Origin: Dimorphilus gyrociliatus
Lineage: Eukaryota > Annelida > Polychaeta > Dinophilidae
Assembly (NCBI GenBank): GCA_904063045.1
Contig: CAJFCJ010000008.1
Location: forward strand, 1,426,001 to 1,490,000
DNA length: 64,000 nt
Direction of reading: 5' to 3'
Under the pieces are notes generated by a model. That model saw only the letters and a list, made by a program, of their open reading frames with translations. It was not told the DNA's origin and did not search any database. The translations under genes were made by a program, and so were the position numbers. Shown piece after piece: positions 1 through 14,218 of this stretch. Numbering within the stretch: position 1 is the stretch's first letter; each line of letters starts with the position of its first letter.

Positions 1-27
1 TACTGACCTAAACTATTTTCTTTTTAG
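1..27 (+). other. 3' splice acceptor of a 5'UTR intron (or trans-splice site)
   Basis: The first bases form a textbook acceptor: a branch-point-like TACTGAC at 1-7, then a pyrimidine-rich run ending in TTTTTAG at 21-27. The GPCR start codon follows 49 nt later. This means the GPCR transcript has a non-coding upstream exon left of the window, or receives a spliced leader here. The window alone cannot separate these two options. Confidence 0.6.
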
Positions 28-75
28 ACCTCTTAATTCTCAGTTCAGAAAATGAGAATCGGATGCTATTGAAAC

Positions 76-1272
76 ATGGAAGCTTTTACAAGAGCCACAC
101 CTCTGAACGCCACGAATGGGACATACGAAATCGAATTTTCTAGCATCATTTACGCATTTATCTATTCTTTAATTTGCGTTCTCGGTACTATTGGCAATGG
201 ATTAGTGATCATTGTCATTATCAGATACGCTAAAATGAAAACAGTAACCAACACTTACCTGTTGAATCTGGCTATTTCAGATTTGTGCTTCCTTGTTGGT
301 TTACCTTTTTTAACGGTAACTATTCTTGTTAGGCATTGGATATTTGGTAGTAGTATGTGTAAAATATTTATGATGTGTACGTCTACTAATTCGTTCACTT
401 CTGCGTTCACTTTAACCGTTATGTCCTTCGATCGTTGGCTGGCTGTTTGTCACCCTGTTAGGTCTATATCTTATAGAACACCTTTGGTTGCAAAGTTTGT
501 CTCAGTCGGAGTATGGGGCTTATCTATGTTAGTAATGATACCCGTTTTTCTCTATTCGACGACAGTAACAAATAATCCTGGAAATCAAAAAGAATCATGC
601 AAATTAATCTGGCCCAAAAATCAGGCAATTATTCACCCTGATAAAGCGTTCATTTGGTACGGATTACTGCTGGGTTTCGCCATTCCCACCGCCCTAATTT
701 CTGTCTTCTATATGTTAGTTGTCATACGATTAAAGTCTGTTGGGCCCAAGAATAGGAAGAATTCAGATAATAGGAAGAGAACGCACACAAGAGTTACAAA
801 ATTAGTTCTAACAGTTATCGCAGTTTATGTTATCTGCTGGTTACCCCATTGGATTTATCAGATTTATTTTACTTTTGCTAAAGACAAACCTCCAGATTGG
901 GTTATCAATTTGTATCAAGCAATAACGATTCTATCTTATACCAATTCAACATTGAATCCAGTTCTGTATGCTTTAATGTCGGATAACTTCCGAAAAAGTT
1001 TCTCTAAAGCTTTCCGATGCATTTCCAAAACGGAAGTTGAAGGAACACTGAACGTTGAGCCTTCAATATTTCCAAGGAGGAAGAAAAGCAGACCTCAAAA
1101 TAGACTAACCTTAGAATTAGCCAAACAAAAGTCAACATCTAATTTAGAATTACACGAAGAGGCAGTTGTAGAGGCTTTCCTGAATGAAAAAATGAACGAT
1201 CAAGAAGAAAATAACAAAAATGTCTGTTCAGTACAAGAGTCTCCTGAAGGTCGTCTAGCCTGCCAAGTATAA
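76..1272 (+). CDS. Allatostatin-C / somatostatin-type neuropeptide GPCR
   Basis: A complete single-exon class A GPCR of 398 aa. The N-terminus has two sequons (NAT, NGT at about 11-16). TM1 begins near residue 24. TM2 carries NLAISD with Asp69. TM3 ends in DRW at 119-121 instead of DRY, followed by LAVCHPV. TM6 has CWLP and TM7 ends in NPVLY, followed by SDNFRKSF. The TM2, DRW/HPV and TM7-helix 8 segments resemble somatostatin, opioid and insect allatostatin-C receptors, so coupling to Gi is expected by family. The tail is long, basic then acidic, with no obvious palmitoylation cysteine cluster. The start is the first ATG after the acceptor at 27. Class A peptide GPCR is near certain; the AstC/somatostatin assignment is good but needs a tree. 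Galanin/allatostatin-A receptors are the main alternative. Confidence 0.85.
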   Translation: MEAFTRATPLNATNGTYEIEFSSIIYAFIYSLICVLGTIGNGLVIIVIIRYAKMKTVTNTYLLNLAISDLCFLVGLPFLTVTILVRHWIFGSSMCKIFMMCTSTNSFTSAFTLTVMSFDRWLAVCHPVRSISYRTPLVAKFVSVGVWGLSMLVMIPVFLYSTTVTNNPGNQKESCKLIWPKNQAIIHPDKAFIWYGLLLGFAIPTALISVFYMLVVIRLKSVGPKNRKNSDNRKRTHTRVTKLVLTVIAVYVICWLPHWIYQIYFTFAKDKPPDWVINLYQAITILSYTNSTLNPVLYALMSDNFRKSFSKAFRCISKTEVEGTLNVEPSIFPRRKKSRPQNRLTLELAKQKSTSNLELHEEAVVEAFLNEKMNDQEENNKNVCSVQESPEGRLACQV

Positions 1273-4200
1273 TGGGTTAACTGGGTAAACACTTCTAACC
1301 AAATTTCTCTATATTTTAAAAGTTACATATTTCTATTTATGAATGCATAATAATATACAATGTTTTCCACATTTAAACTCATGTGAAGTATCCAAATAAC
1401 ATATAACATTTCAAAAATGCATATTATGTTTATATAAATATGTATATTAGCAGTATTGCAACCTAAGTTTGTCTGTGTTTGCTTTTAAACGCAAAAAGAG
1501 GAGCTAAATAGTGCATGATTACTTAAGGTTCGAAATGTGTATATATTTAAAACAGGTATCCATGTTGTATTATAAGAAATTTTTATTAAATACTTTCATA
1601 CAAGAAAAAATACTGTTGACTTTTAGTTATTACAAGGTTACAGCAAATTTAGCTTAGTAGAATAATCCACCGTTCCTTCAATTAAATTAAGAATGAACAA
1701 TAATAGCTAATCGAAAATAAAAGTGTACAAATATATAGAGAAGATATAACGAACCATTCATCGATATCCGGTTTTTTATTTATATTTAAAAACGGAAACG
1801 AACATTCTCCAGTAATTGTTAGTGAATGTGTACTCTATATGGATCGTATTGATGAATTGTGTGGTATGAAACAGCCTAAAAAATTACCTACTAAAATTAT
1901 AAACGTGCTCTAATTAAAAATGTGCCGATATTAGAAAAGGGGTTAATTTGAAAATTCACTCCTTTTCTTGCTTCGTTTTTTCAATTGGAGGTGTCATTTC
2001 CATATTTATTTTAAAAAAATTTTTCCATCTTAGTACATTACAAAGAAAAAAAATGCTTCTCTTTTCTTACTCTCACTTACAATGTTTAGGTGTGAGCCTT
2101 TAGAGATAGATTATATCCTTTTTTCAAGTATTTTGTTGAAAGCAATAATCATTTCTTACTTTATAGAGGAAAATTACCTCTAGAAAGAATGGTTGAAAGA
2201 AGAGACCCTTACGTAAATACTATGCAGTATTTTGTACAGTCATTAATTAATATCCATTAGTTTCCTTCAGTCACGCTTCCGTCCGCTAGTGGTCAACGGC
2301 CGTGTTTTAAAACTAATAATACCCCACTGAGCCAATTCCGAATACGAACCCTCGTGTCTCTATCTATTCCTCGTGTTCTTTCTATAAAATCCATTACTAT
2401 AGTAGAATTTTTGATTTGCTAACATTTATTTCTAAAAATAAGCACATATGTAATTTTGTTGTATTATTTAAATATATGTATAGCTGGAAGAGTAGAATAA
2501 AGAGCAGATATTTTTAAAACATAAAGGAGAATGGGTGCGAGAGGAGAAAGATAAAGATAATATTAGACAGACACAAACCTATAAAGAATGAGAGTGAGAC
2601 TGAGAGGAGCAGGTAAAATACTTTGAGAAAAGGAAAAAAGATATTTTTAAGTATGTACAGCATTTTTCTCATAATTAGTGTGGACACGAGGAGATTTCTT
2701 TTTCATTAAACGACCAACAGAAGATATATTGTAGACATATGGCACTTGCTATTTTAATAGTTGCCTATAGGTAGAATTTGTATCATATTAAGTTGCGTCC
2801 TCCAACAGTTCTAATGGGTATCGCGTTTATGTTTCTTTATGATTCTCTGCTTTCATAATTTATATTTTGATATAATTTGCTTCAAACATATAAATTACCG
2901 AATAAATGTACAAACGCTCATTGCAAGTAAAGCTCTGACAGAGGGATGTATTATTAGAGATATTCTCTCAAGCTACAAGTAGGAGTATATTTTTTTCTTA
3001 AGAGTACTAAGAATCCATTAAAAAATGTATAGCTTTCTAAAATATTAAAAATATGCAATTAAACTGCTTTACAGAAAGTAAAATAAGTCAGACATATGGA
3101 TGATTTAAGAAACGCACGAAAATTAAAAATAGTTCCCTTTCTTTCTACGCAGGTGTTTGTAACAAGTACATATACTTACCTATTGAGTAGTACAAAAGTC
3201 GCATTTTCACCGTGTTTCTAGTTCATCCTTTGTATAGTGTTGGTGAATTAAGCAAACGAGCGGCTTAATGAAGTCTCCATTCTTATTATCAGCCGCATTA
3301 AACATTATCAAATTTATTAACGTGTCTCTATACGGTTTTTGTTATACTTTGCATTTTTTGTAGTTTTTTATTCTTTCTCTAATCTATCAATTATTATAGT
3401 CTCGTCCTTATAGCTTCTCTATCGGCGAACGTATAGCTAGTGCTTTCAAATAAACTAAGCATTCGAGCAAAATTAGAGGCACGTAAGAACTTCAATAGTG
3501 CTATTATTGTTCTTTCTTTTTAAATCATCTATCATTTTCATAAAGCAAACGAACTTAAGGTGTTTAAGGTGACTAGTTTTTATTACCTATTTTGACTTCC
3601 TTAATATTTATCTTTTTTGCAAGAAAAATCTCTTCATCAATTTTCATATCTAGCGAAAAAGTACTTGATAATATTTACATGACCTTCTTTTTTTTCGATT
3701 TAGGAGAATAAAATTAGAGATTACATATACACTTTCTACAGTATAAGAAGTTTACAAAATAAAGGAGCCAGTTTTGTAAACAGTATCAGCAAATTAATAA
3801 AATTATATATATTTCCAAAATAATATCCTACGTCTCCTATTTTAATGGATTATACTTAGGGAAGAAAGGGAAAATTGTTATGAAATACAAATTCCTGCAA
3901 TTTTCGATTTCTCGAGTAAAAAGGATAGAAGAGAAAGAAAATCTAAAAAGCAATAAATATATATTGGGCGTCTACAAAACAGTTTACCTATAGTATAAAA
4001 AATCTTTTACCAATCGATCTATTAAAGTTGTGATAGAGGCGGTTTATAACGACATACGCAAATAAAATTTGTCTTCAAGCCGATTTCATTGATTAGATCT
4101 AAATATATGTGTGCTTACGCATTCAACGGTTTCATTAAGCTGATTAATTGGAGGAGAAAATTCATTACGTGCTTTCTTGTATAGTATTTGGACGCTTTTT

Positions 4201-7200
4201 GACGCAGATTTTCTTTGTGATAAATTTATTATGCTATTCGGATAAAATTTAATTACTGAGGTGACATTGTCTATTAATCAATTATTCCATTTTTATTTAC
4301 AAATATTACCTCAAGTTCTTTTGTATTTGTTGACTGTTTAATTTTAATTACTAGCCTTTGCATAGAGTACAAGTAAAGTTTTTGCATGATCCCACTTTTT
4401 CTTCTTTTCTATTCCTATTCCTTCCCCTACGTGACAGCCAAAATACATCAATAAGTTATTATCCCTAGTACATATTCTCCAATAGTGTTGAATATGTAAG
4501 AAATTTTTATCAAAAGCATAATTGTTTCCAAAATTCAGGAGTAGCTCATTAGTCAATAATACAGCATAGATATATAGAGAATAATATCTAATATCCACTA
4601 TCTATTCACATAAATACATAGTTATATCGAACAGTAGTGTATATTTAATGAAGAACGAAATAGTTATTAGGTTAAACGACCCTGTTCCTCTCTATTTAAG
4701 TATGTTTATCATATACTTTTTATAAATACTGTATACACTGACAATCTAAAACAATATAAACTTAGTATGCTATGCTACTTTATTTTAAACATTAAAGGAG
4801 TGACTATAGGTAATTAAATGTTAATTTTTACATGTCGAAAAACAAATATTTTTCAAAAAATATATTTACTTTTTTAATGTAATTTCTAGCCTAATTTTTA
4901 TTCAAAGCACGTAATATGAAAAAATATATCTTGTATTACCTAAATTTTCAGATTGTATTCCTGCTAACATATATTCTTTACAATCTTAATTTTAAAAAGA
5001 AATTTAATCGGAAATTAAAAACGTGTCCAGCATGACCTTATTTTGTTGGAAGCCTGTGCTCCCATCTCTTTTTATTTTGACCCACTATCGGATATCAAAT
5101 TAACGATTTTATATGTTTCCTCTTAAAGCTTTTTCAATGCTTTCCATCAAGTAACAGCACTGAGCTGGCATTGTTTAACAACGCTGAAATATAGAAAAAT
5201 ATGATGTATAACTTAAACTCAAGTGCGTTAAGTGTAAATAAAAAATAAACTGAAAAGTCATGTTTTAATAAGTATTTTCTACGTTATATAAATTACATTA
5301 CTAGCAGTAATTGTATATACATACCGTACAATATATAAGATGTTTTTGAATATCCTGTATGCTTCACTTGTACCCTATTTTTATTATTATGCTAATTTTT
5401 ACTTTTTAATTCAGTAGCAGATAAATATTGTTATTAAGAAAATAGCATAAAAATAGTTACAGTTGTTTTATTAAGTATAAAACTAATGATAGCAGGTCAT
5501 TATTTTTACTTCCGCCAACAAATTTATTTTGAAATAATAAAACAGAGCTTAATTAGACGAAAAACAAAGAGATGTATTATTCTATCTTAAGCTACTGATT
5601 AAAAATTTATAGCTAGCTCGTAATAGTATATAGTGTTAAAAAAAAAGGCTAGTTCTGAATACATAGTTAGGTTTCACCTCTCATCCAACATAGAAATAAG
5701 CTATTACCAATCGGAAATTGAGTATACAATAATTTTGTGGAACTAATAGGTAGTACTTGAATCTTGACTTAATGATACAAAAATTGATAAAAGTTACAAT
5801 TTTCAAAAAGTATATTCTCTATAATTAAATTGCTGAAACTAGAAAAGTAGTAAAGAAATGTCTGATAAAGAATGAAAAGACCTAAAAGCTTCAATTTTAA
5901 AGCATGTATGCCCTTATGTAATTTAATAAAGTGTATTAAAGAAAGAGGAAAAACAACTCATTTTCCTGTGTCATAACATAAGATGCTGTTTTCTTTTTTT
6001 AAAACCTATTCTCCTCTTTTACCCTCAATTAAATTTTTTAAGATACTTAATAGTGACACTATAGAGAAAAGAAATTTTAAAAAAAGTAAAAAAAATTTTT
6101 GATTAATTAATAAAAAAAGTTAAACCTACTTCCTTTATATTCTTATTCAATAGTCTACTTACTAATGTTTTTGTTATAAGTTTCATAATAACTAAATTAT
6201 ACCAATAGTTATTGTATCATTACTATTTTGATTTGAAAGAAAATAGACAAACGAAAATAAAAGTATTTTGACACTCAGCATGCCAAAAGAAAAACACTTT
6301 ATTATGCAAATCATGAAATTTTTTATCTTATTACTCATTCCAATACGATTATGTGATCGAAATTTGTTAGTCGTAGTCGTTGGTAGAACAAAATCTGTAC
6401 TAGAGTAAGAGAGCGAAATCAAAAAAGAAAAGCTTTTTTTAAAAATATAATGTCAAAAGTGTTGGCCAATTGGAGCAGGAAAGTAGGAAGGGTGATAAAA
6501 ATATACATAGTGTATAAAAGATTTAAATTTTTTCTTTATATTTTTATTAAATATAAATATAAAGAGCTAAAAAAGAATTCCACACTATAATTAATATGTA
6601 AAAATAGACAATGTGATATCTTAAAACCTTATGCTGAGTAGGTAAGTATATTAATTTCGTTTGTATATTTTTTGTTCTTCTTAATAAAAGCATTGAATGC
6701 CTGACAGTATCTTGATGCAATTTTGTTTTATTGTATCTACGGTGGCACGACTGCATTTACCCTTCATGTTAAAAGCAATTTTCTGTGTTTTATCGCACAT
6801 ATAACAGTGTAAAAAATACATGATTTATTGCAATAGTTATTATCATTTCTAGTAGTGCATCATAAAATCCTCTCCCTTTTGAACTATCACTTTGCGCACA
6901 GCAGAGTTATGGACTGTATGGTGAAACTTACATATAATGAATTTAAATATTACTTTTTCCCGGATTAATTAACATACGCAAACTTAATTATAGCTAATGT
7001 GAAATATGTATAATAATTTTTACACCTAGAAAAAATTGTAAGTTTTAGTTTTAGCTGAAATATATAATTGGTTTTCAATAAATTATATTCTATTTTCTTT
7101 GATATATATTTATAGACATTTTATTAAAAAATAATATTATATTAATTGGTAATATGTTAAGCTGCTGCCTTTAGAAGACATGCTATGTTAATGAGACCAT

Positions 7201-10200
7201 TATATAAATTTTTAAATGAAAACTGAGGAAGTAGTCGACTATTTTCTGTATCCTTCAACTATTTTCTTAGTAAGACTACACGTTTTCTATTTCCTAAGTT
7301 AATAATGGCAGTTGTCAAGTGAAAACTTTCGATAATCCAATGATTGAGATAAAAGACATAAGGACAAGCGTAAATAAACCTTTGTAGGTTGTTGGACGTT
7401 TTGTTACGTGACTGTAGAGGAAGTTCATACAGACATAATTGATAGTGACGCTTTCCGCTTACATCTTTATTGAGTACTGTTTGTTAAATAACAGTCTTTT
7501 CTCAAGAGGCATAATAACTGAAGAATATCAATAAACCACAGCCCGAGGCTCTATTTTACGAAATTTGTTTTTGAAGGCTAAGTGAAAATTCAATATTTTA
7601 TTATTTAACAGATAAAAATACCAGCACCCAATGCACATATAACATATCAATAACTCAATCCTTACCTATACAGTTATATATTGAGTGATTGTCGGATAAT
7701 TCTCAACATTTAAGATATAAATTGAAATAAGCATATTTCATAAAATTCCCTCAACTCTTTTTGAGTTTCAAACTCATATTCGATCTTTGAAATTGAATAA
7801 TATACCATCAAGATTGTCTCTGCAGTAATATGGCAAAGTCCCCCCATATATGGACGATCAGGCAAAAGATTAGGTATAAAATAAGCAATTTAGATAATTA
7901 ACATTGAAGACTGCTCTCCACATCAAAAGAAGAACTCAAGGCTATAGTTTTGAAAAGTCTTTCTTGTCATTACCTTTATACTCCAATGTAAAAACCTCTT
8001 TGTAGTCTTTCACTTGTTAATGAGACTTTTTTATGTACACATGTACGCTATTATCATAGAGATATAACTTGATCGACTTAAATGTTCATAAATTATTGTC
8101 TTTTAAGAAGTTGCTTTAAGGGGAAGTGTAGCAAGAAAATTTCCTGTTTACTACTGCCTTTTATTGTCTTTCATCAGAATAAATCGCCTATGGGCTTACA
8201 CTATATGTTTTTACTACTTATAGAAGTAATATTAAAGGCCATAAGAAGAATTTCTAAATTCTCAACAACAATGTAATGGATGATAAATAAAAGTTTGTTC
8301 TTTAAAAAGTTACATTTTCGAAAGCATATTATTCTAAAAACAATTAACATATCACATCTCATCAGATTTTTAATAATGCTCTTTACTTATTTGAAGAAAT
8401 CTTTACATAGCTTCGTTAATTTAACACTATATCAGAATGAGAAATAATAAAATGGTTTCCGTTTCTTTTTCATATAATAAGCATCCATTATAAAATATAT
8501 ATACAATGAAATTCCTATTTTTATCAATTGTTTATATTGTATTTTATCCTTATAAATAACAAATACAAAGAAATAATTGATCCATGTCTTACTTATTATT
8601 TTTTCTTGTTATCGTTCTATCTGTGTGTCAATTTTAAAATATCAGCACCTCTTTTGCTGAACAAATGTATCTGTATAATAAAAGACAGAATGAATAATAT
8701 TACACTTTATTATTTAAAATATATCATTAAGTGCTATAACACAAATTGAAAATTTAAGATCCATACTTTCTAATTGTCTTTAAGTTTAAATATATTATCC
8801 CCACTGATTACAAGAAGTTTTAACAGTTACGCATTCGTCTTTTTTTCAATGGTCTTCTTTCTACCTGGTTTTTAGTTGTTTAATCAGTGAAAAATCAACC
8901 CTCTAGTTATCCGGTTAGTGGATATTTCTAGAGCTGCATAGGATTTATATCAAAGTATTAAGTCTACATTATAGCCTATTAGCGTAAAATTAACAAAGTT
9001 CAACTTATACCATCAAAAGATACCTTTTTATTTAAAAAAAATGATCGTAAAGGCATAAAAACAAATACTAATCCGAAGAACTAGTGAATATGCTATGAAA
9101 GTAAATGAATGCAACGAAAGTTTCCTTAAAGAACAGAACAAAGAATCCGGTTAAGAAACCTCGTAACTACTCACATAACTCATAACTAAGAAGTTCATTA
9201 AATAAAAATTTAGCTGTCAAGAAGAAGAAAGAGAAAAAAATTAAATGAAATTTGAATGAACAAATATTAAAAGTGATGTCTAGGAAAAGAAAAAGCGTCA
9301 GGTGTTCGTTAACTTACAAACGCTTCCAGCGGTTAGAGAATGCCAGATTCTACAAAAAACCGTTAATGAACAAGACGATAAATTAGCGAATGCAGCCTTA
9401 TGCGTCAAAGAAAAATCGTTACGTGACATTAACGGTTGGTTTTTTACTTTTAATAAGAAAGTGAGCAAAGAAAGTGAGATAAGGGTCATAAATATACTTT
9501 GAATCTTAAATCTCTGCACAAGACCTAGGAAAAAGTAAAATTGTTTAACATGCCTCTAAAGCAAAAAGATAAAGATAAGCTCGAAATAAATTCAGAGGGA
9601 GAGGTTGGTCTGTTGGTCTAAACTGTTTAGTATTATAAAAAGGATTTAATTAATTTAAAAAAACTGATACTTAGTTGGAGGACCAAATTATTTCAAAGAA
9701 ATTGAAACCATTGATAACTAGTTCCAGGTATGGTTTCTTACTAATTATCATTATTTCCCAAGGGTTGAGGTCGAGATGAAGTTATTTTGCCAAATTAGCT
9801 AGGAGATGAGAATAAATAACGTATTTAAGGTAAGTCTTGTATTTTCTTGAAATAATAACCTCTTAAAGACTACAAAAGACTTGTCAACAACAGAACATAT
9901 TTCAATACACCACGTAAATAATACTTAATTTGCTTTCTTATACTTTAGCATCTTTATCTAATAGTTGAATACCATAGTTCTCATAAGTTCTCATATCTTT
10001 TTCTAAGTTGTCTCACTGAACATATTTGACGTATGCTCCCTATTGACAGATTTTCTTTAGTTAGACCATCTTCCTTAATATTAATTTAATTCTTAAAATT
10101 TACCGAAGATAAAGGAAATTATAAAAAATACGACAATCGCACTTTAAAGAAATGTATAATATTGAAAAACTATGAAAGCAAAAAAACTATGATTGTTCTG

Positions 10201-13200
10201 GCATGAAAAATTTATGAAGAACAATAACGAAGGCCTTTAATCTAGAGCTTTAAAAAACTAAAAAAATCAATTGTAGAAATTATTTGTTTGAAATATCAAC
10301 AGCTTCTAAGTGTTCGTAATTGTTACAAAAGATTTTTTGGTTATCATCCTACATTGATGATCATTAACCTCTTTGACTTAAATATTCCCCCGTTGCCCTA
10401 CATAATGTATAGCAGTAATACAAAGCCACTTAAAAAGCATCGAAATCTCTTGTACTACAAAAATCTATATAAATGATCATCAGGATATAAAAAGGGTAAA
10501 AGTGGAAGCAAAAAAAAAAGAGATGAGCTATCAGACTTTATCTAAATATAGAAAAATCAATTTATCCTTATTTATCAACTTTTTAAATATGATAAAGTTA
10601 TATAAATAAAAGTTCAATCACTGTTGTGCCAAAAAGTGTCACAATTTTGAATTATTTCCTTTTCCTGTATATATAAAGGTATAAAGTATACCTAGCTAAA
10701 AGGAAGAAATCGTCTGTTCCTCAAGAATTGTTCAACAAAAATAGCAAATATTTTCTACTAATGATTATTATCAATATCGAATATTAAATCATTATTTAAA
10801 TATATCAACAGCTACAGATAACAGTAAATTCTTTTAAAGTACCATTTCGAGATTGATTTATAAAATGATTGAAATTGATTTACTTATTTCTTCAAAACCG
10901 TTTTATCTTTAACGTAAATATTTTACATCTTATAAAATTGAGTGCAAAAAAATATTTGAATTAAGGCCGATCTTCTTCCACATAAAGATTCATAAAATCA
11001 TAATAAAAAATGAGGTGTTATACTTTAAACATTTTCTTCTTCTAATTTTAAAACTAAATGCTGTTTCTACAGCAAAGGTTCGAACAATAGAAGCTAGATC
11101 AGTTCTCATTTTGAATCAACACAACTCTGTGACTATATCTCAGCTCCAATTCAATATTATATCACGAATCAGGAAAATATGTGGCTTATGAGAAATTCTC
11201 TCATTAACCTGTCTCCTCTCAGAATAGATGTCAAATATTTTACTATTAATTTGCTGTTATAAAAAAATAGGATTTGGCACGAGATGGCGCCTCTTGTTAG
11301 TATTTTTATTTATTCCCTCTGGTTTTTAGATGAGAATAATCGTACGTAAATAAAGTTACACACGACTTTTAGAGATTATTCCATTAGCGCTTTCTTAAGT
11401 CTCGTGAATAGTAACTTCCCACCTCATTATCATTCCTACTTTATCTCGTGACGTGTTAGACGAGGCGTAAAGATACCGATAAGAAAGGGTTAAGAAAGCG
11501 TTTCTCATGCCGTTAAATCACTGAAATTGCCCGTTGGTTGAGTAAATAGAAGCCAAGAGGCAAGCAGACTACTTCAATCTTCTTGAGAGGCATATTTCAT
11601 TTTGAAAAGAAGAGACTAAATTGACCTAAGTAAACACGTGCGTCTATCGTCGCACGGGTCAATAAAGGTCAGGGTCGGCTTTCAGACATTCCCACAGTAT
11701 CCTAAGATGTCTGGTATCATTTGAAGCATGATCAGTAAACAGACCAAGCTCAGGGCAAAGTGGACAGTAAACTTTGATGTTCGCTTTCCTTTGATGTGTA
11801 TTTCCCTACATTCGCCGATTTCAAATAAATATACGTTTTGAACATAATTCAATAATGTATTGATCAGCGTCAAGACTTGCGATAATAACAAAACTAACTC
11901 TTCTGAATGCTAAGTTTCAAACAGATGAAAAATAATTTTAGTATATTATCCAAATATATTTTTATTATTTATTTAGACAATATCAAGAAATAAAAAATCA
12001 TTTTTTTAATGCAACTAATAGTTGCATATCGTTGAAAAACATCCAAATAAACAAATCGTCTACCTATCTAATTTATATTATCATGTTTTTAAATACATAC
12101 TTGAAAAAGAAAAATGTGCGCAGATAAGTCTCGTTCATAAAAGTAACTATTCCTTGCTAATTATTTTTGTTTTTCTTTATTTTTGATTTTTTCACTTAAA
12201 TAATAAATGACAGAGGATTAATAAAGATAAAAGCATTCGATAGTTGACATTGTTCCGGTCTGTTTATTTCTTTCATTGTAGGCCTAAAGATGTGCAGGAG
12301 TCGCATGCCTTCTTTGTAATAGTTCACCAACTTCATAAATCAACAAAACATAAGAGGACGAAGAACCAGATTAAAGATTTCTTTGATGGAATCAAGAGAT
12401 AATATCGGAACACTTCGGGTCGAGATCAAAGATTGAAAAATATGTTGCTTATAGATAAACAAACAATTCTTTTAAAAATGGAAAGAACATTAAAAGAGCT
12501 GGACAACTTGAGACGAGATTGTTCCATTTAGACGACCGGATGTCGGTTGTATAATCCCTCTTATGTGTAAGTTTACGTAAGGTTTAACACAATATACAAA
12601 AAATACGTTTGCTGAGAAGGCTATGTTTGTTCAATAATAAAGTCTTCCAGTCTAAAAAATGAGTCTCACTTGAATTTGCTATCTCAATAGACCCCGAAGC
12701 AAAAAATAAGTATATAGTATTAAATGTTCATATGCTGTTTTAAAATAATATCTTATTTTGTTAGAGAGTATTAATTTGAAATTTCATTGAAACATAGTGT
12801 ACAAAGTTGTACTGTGAAAGAAATATTAAATTGAACAAGTCTATGAACCTTAAAAATATCAAAAATTGAATTATTTCCTTTATTGTTTTTCATATTTAAC
12901 ATACTAAATTTATACAAATATCTAGATGCTTTTAATCTTCATTTCATAGTCAAATAGTCTTGCAGCATTGTTTTAACGATGTTAATGAGATAATTGTTTA
13001 TTTCTACTCATTTTTTATGAAGAGAATAAAAAGGTAATGAAATAAACAAAGAGAGATAAATAAATAGTAGAAAAATCTGCTGTACAGTCGTAAATACATC
13101 ACTAAAATGTGAAAAATTTTTTAACTCTTGACATGTGTATCAAGCATGCTATCTGAGGCATTTGGTGCTATACCTGGGCATATAAATCAAACAATGTAGG

Positions 13201-14218
13201 GAAGGGGTGCTCTTGACAATTAAAATATTAGGAAGAGAGAAGGATATAATAGAATGAGGGTCCGGTATTGGCCAGTAAAGATAATATCAGAGATTTCTAA
13301 GAGGATCATATCGTAAAAAAGCAATTTAGTTCTCTAAAAAAGAAAAGATAGCGAGGGTTGGAGTGAGAGAAAAGCCATGGGACAGGGTGACTCGACGGGA
13401 AAGCTAACGTCCCTCACAACTCCACCCACCACATTAAAACTCTTGGCTTTCGCCTCTCTTCAATGTTACAACGATAATAAGGCAGAAAAAAGAAGGCAGA
13501 TAAGTGCCTTGAGGTTTTTACGAATGGGAAGAAAGAGGATTGAACAGATAAGTATACCAAGTAATGAAGCGAAAGCTAATCGTTTAATTTTTCCCTGTCG
13601 CCCAATGAATATAGTAGCCGTAAAATGAAAAGGTAAACTGAGCCTATTCTTAGATAAGATTTGTCAAGTCACGTGACCGACACACGGTGACCATTCGACA
13701 AGATCAAAGGGGTAATATATTTTTTAAAGCTAGTCAACAGCTGCTGTTCTTCGAATGTATGAGTATTCAACAATATGAGATATGTGATTAAACGGTTCGT
13801 ATCTTGCCAATGTAACTGTTACATAAGGAACCTTACTGAAGAGACAAACAGGGGCCACGCTGTGACTAATTTCACTGAATTATCGAGTTCTTATCAGTGA
13901 CTAATCAAAGGTTAACAGGAGCAACCAAGGAAAAAGATTTCACAGGCTCAAAAAATGTGTGTTGTCGATTAAAGAGCAAGGTATTATATTACTATTTTAC
14001 TGCCTAATTTGAGGCAAAACAATTATATTCATTCTGTTTCGTTTTTACCGAAATATAACGAGATCCACGGCTGCAGTGTACTTTGATATACCATTTCTTA
14101 ACAAAATACAATAGTTTTTTATACAAGTAATCCTTTTCCTCTGTACAAAGATTCATTTCAGTTTGTTTAAAAAATAAGAAAGTCACTAAGCACTTGATTA
14201 TAATTTGTCCTTGAATTG
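1273..14218. other. Gene-poor AT-rich intergenic DNA
   Basis: About 13 kb between the GPCR stop and the meteorin-like stop. It is full of A/T homopolymers and short TA runs. Open frames here are below 85 codons, have neither good composition nor recognisable motifs, and mostly overlap each other on opposite strands. A possible poly(A) signal AATAAA for the GPCR lies at 1716-1721. Patches of visibly higher CpG/GC content occur at about 9300-9500, 11280-11700 and 13340-13960; they may be regulatory. I see no supported gene, tRNA or transposon. Confidence 0.5.
11276..11291 (+). promoter_or_regulatory. CTCF-like motif
   Basis: GCACGAGATGGCGCC fits the animal CTCF core (AG[A/G][T/G]GGC[A/G]) with one mismatch in the left half. 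It lies in a locally GC-richer patch of the gene-poor region. Seen in sequence only; factor binding is inferred. Confidence 0.3.

Noticed and set aside
2277-2400. tRNA-like words (TTGGCTCAGTGG on the minus strand, GGTTCG nearby)
   Set aside because: The A-box-like and B-box-like words are in the wrong order and no cloverleaf can be drawn.
4344-4598. 84-codon minus-strand open frame
   Set aside because: AT-driven composition, no motif, no splice partner, and no promoter-like context.
9298-9519. Overlapping 66- and 73-codon frames on both strands
   Set aside because: Both strands are open over the same stretch; neither encodes a recognisable domain. The patch is less AT-rich, which by itself lengthens chance frames.
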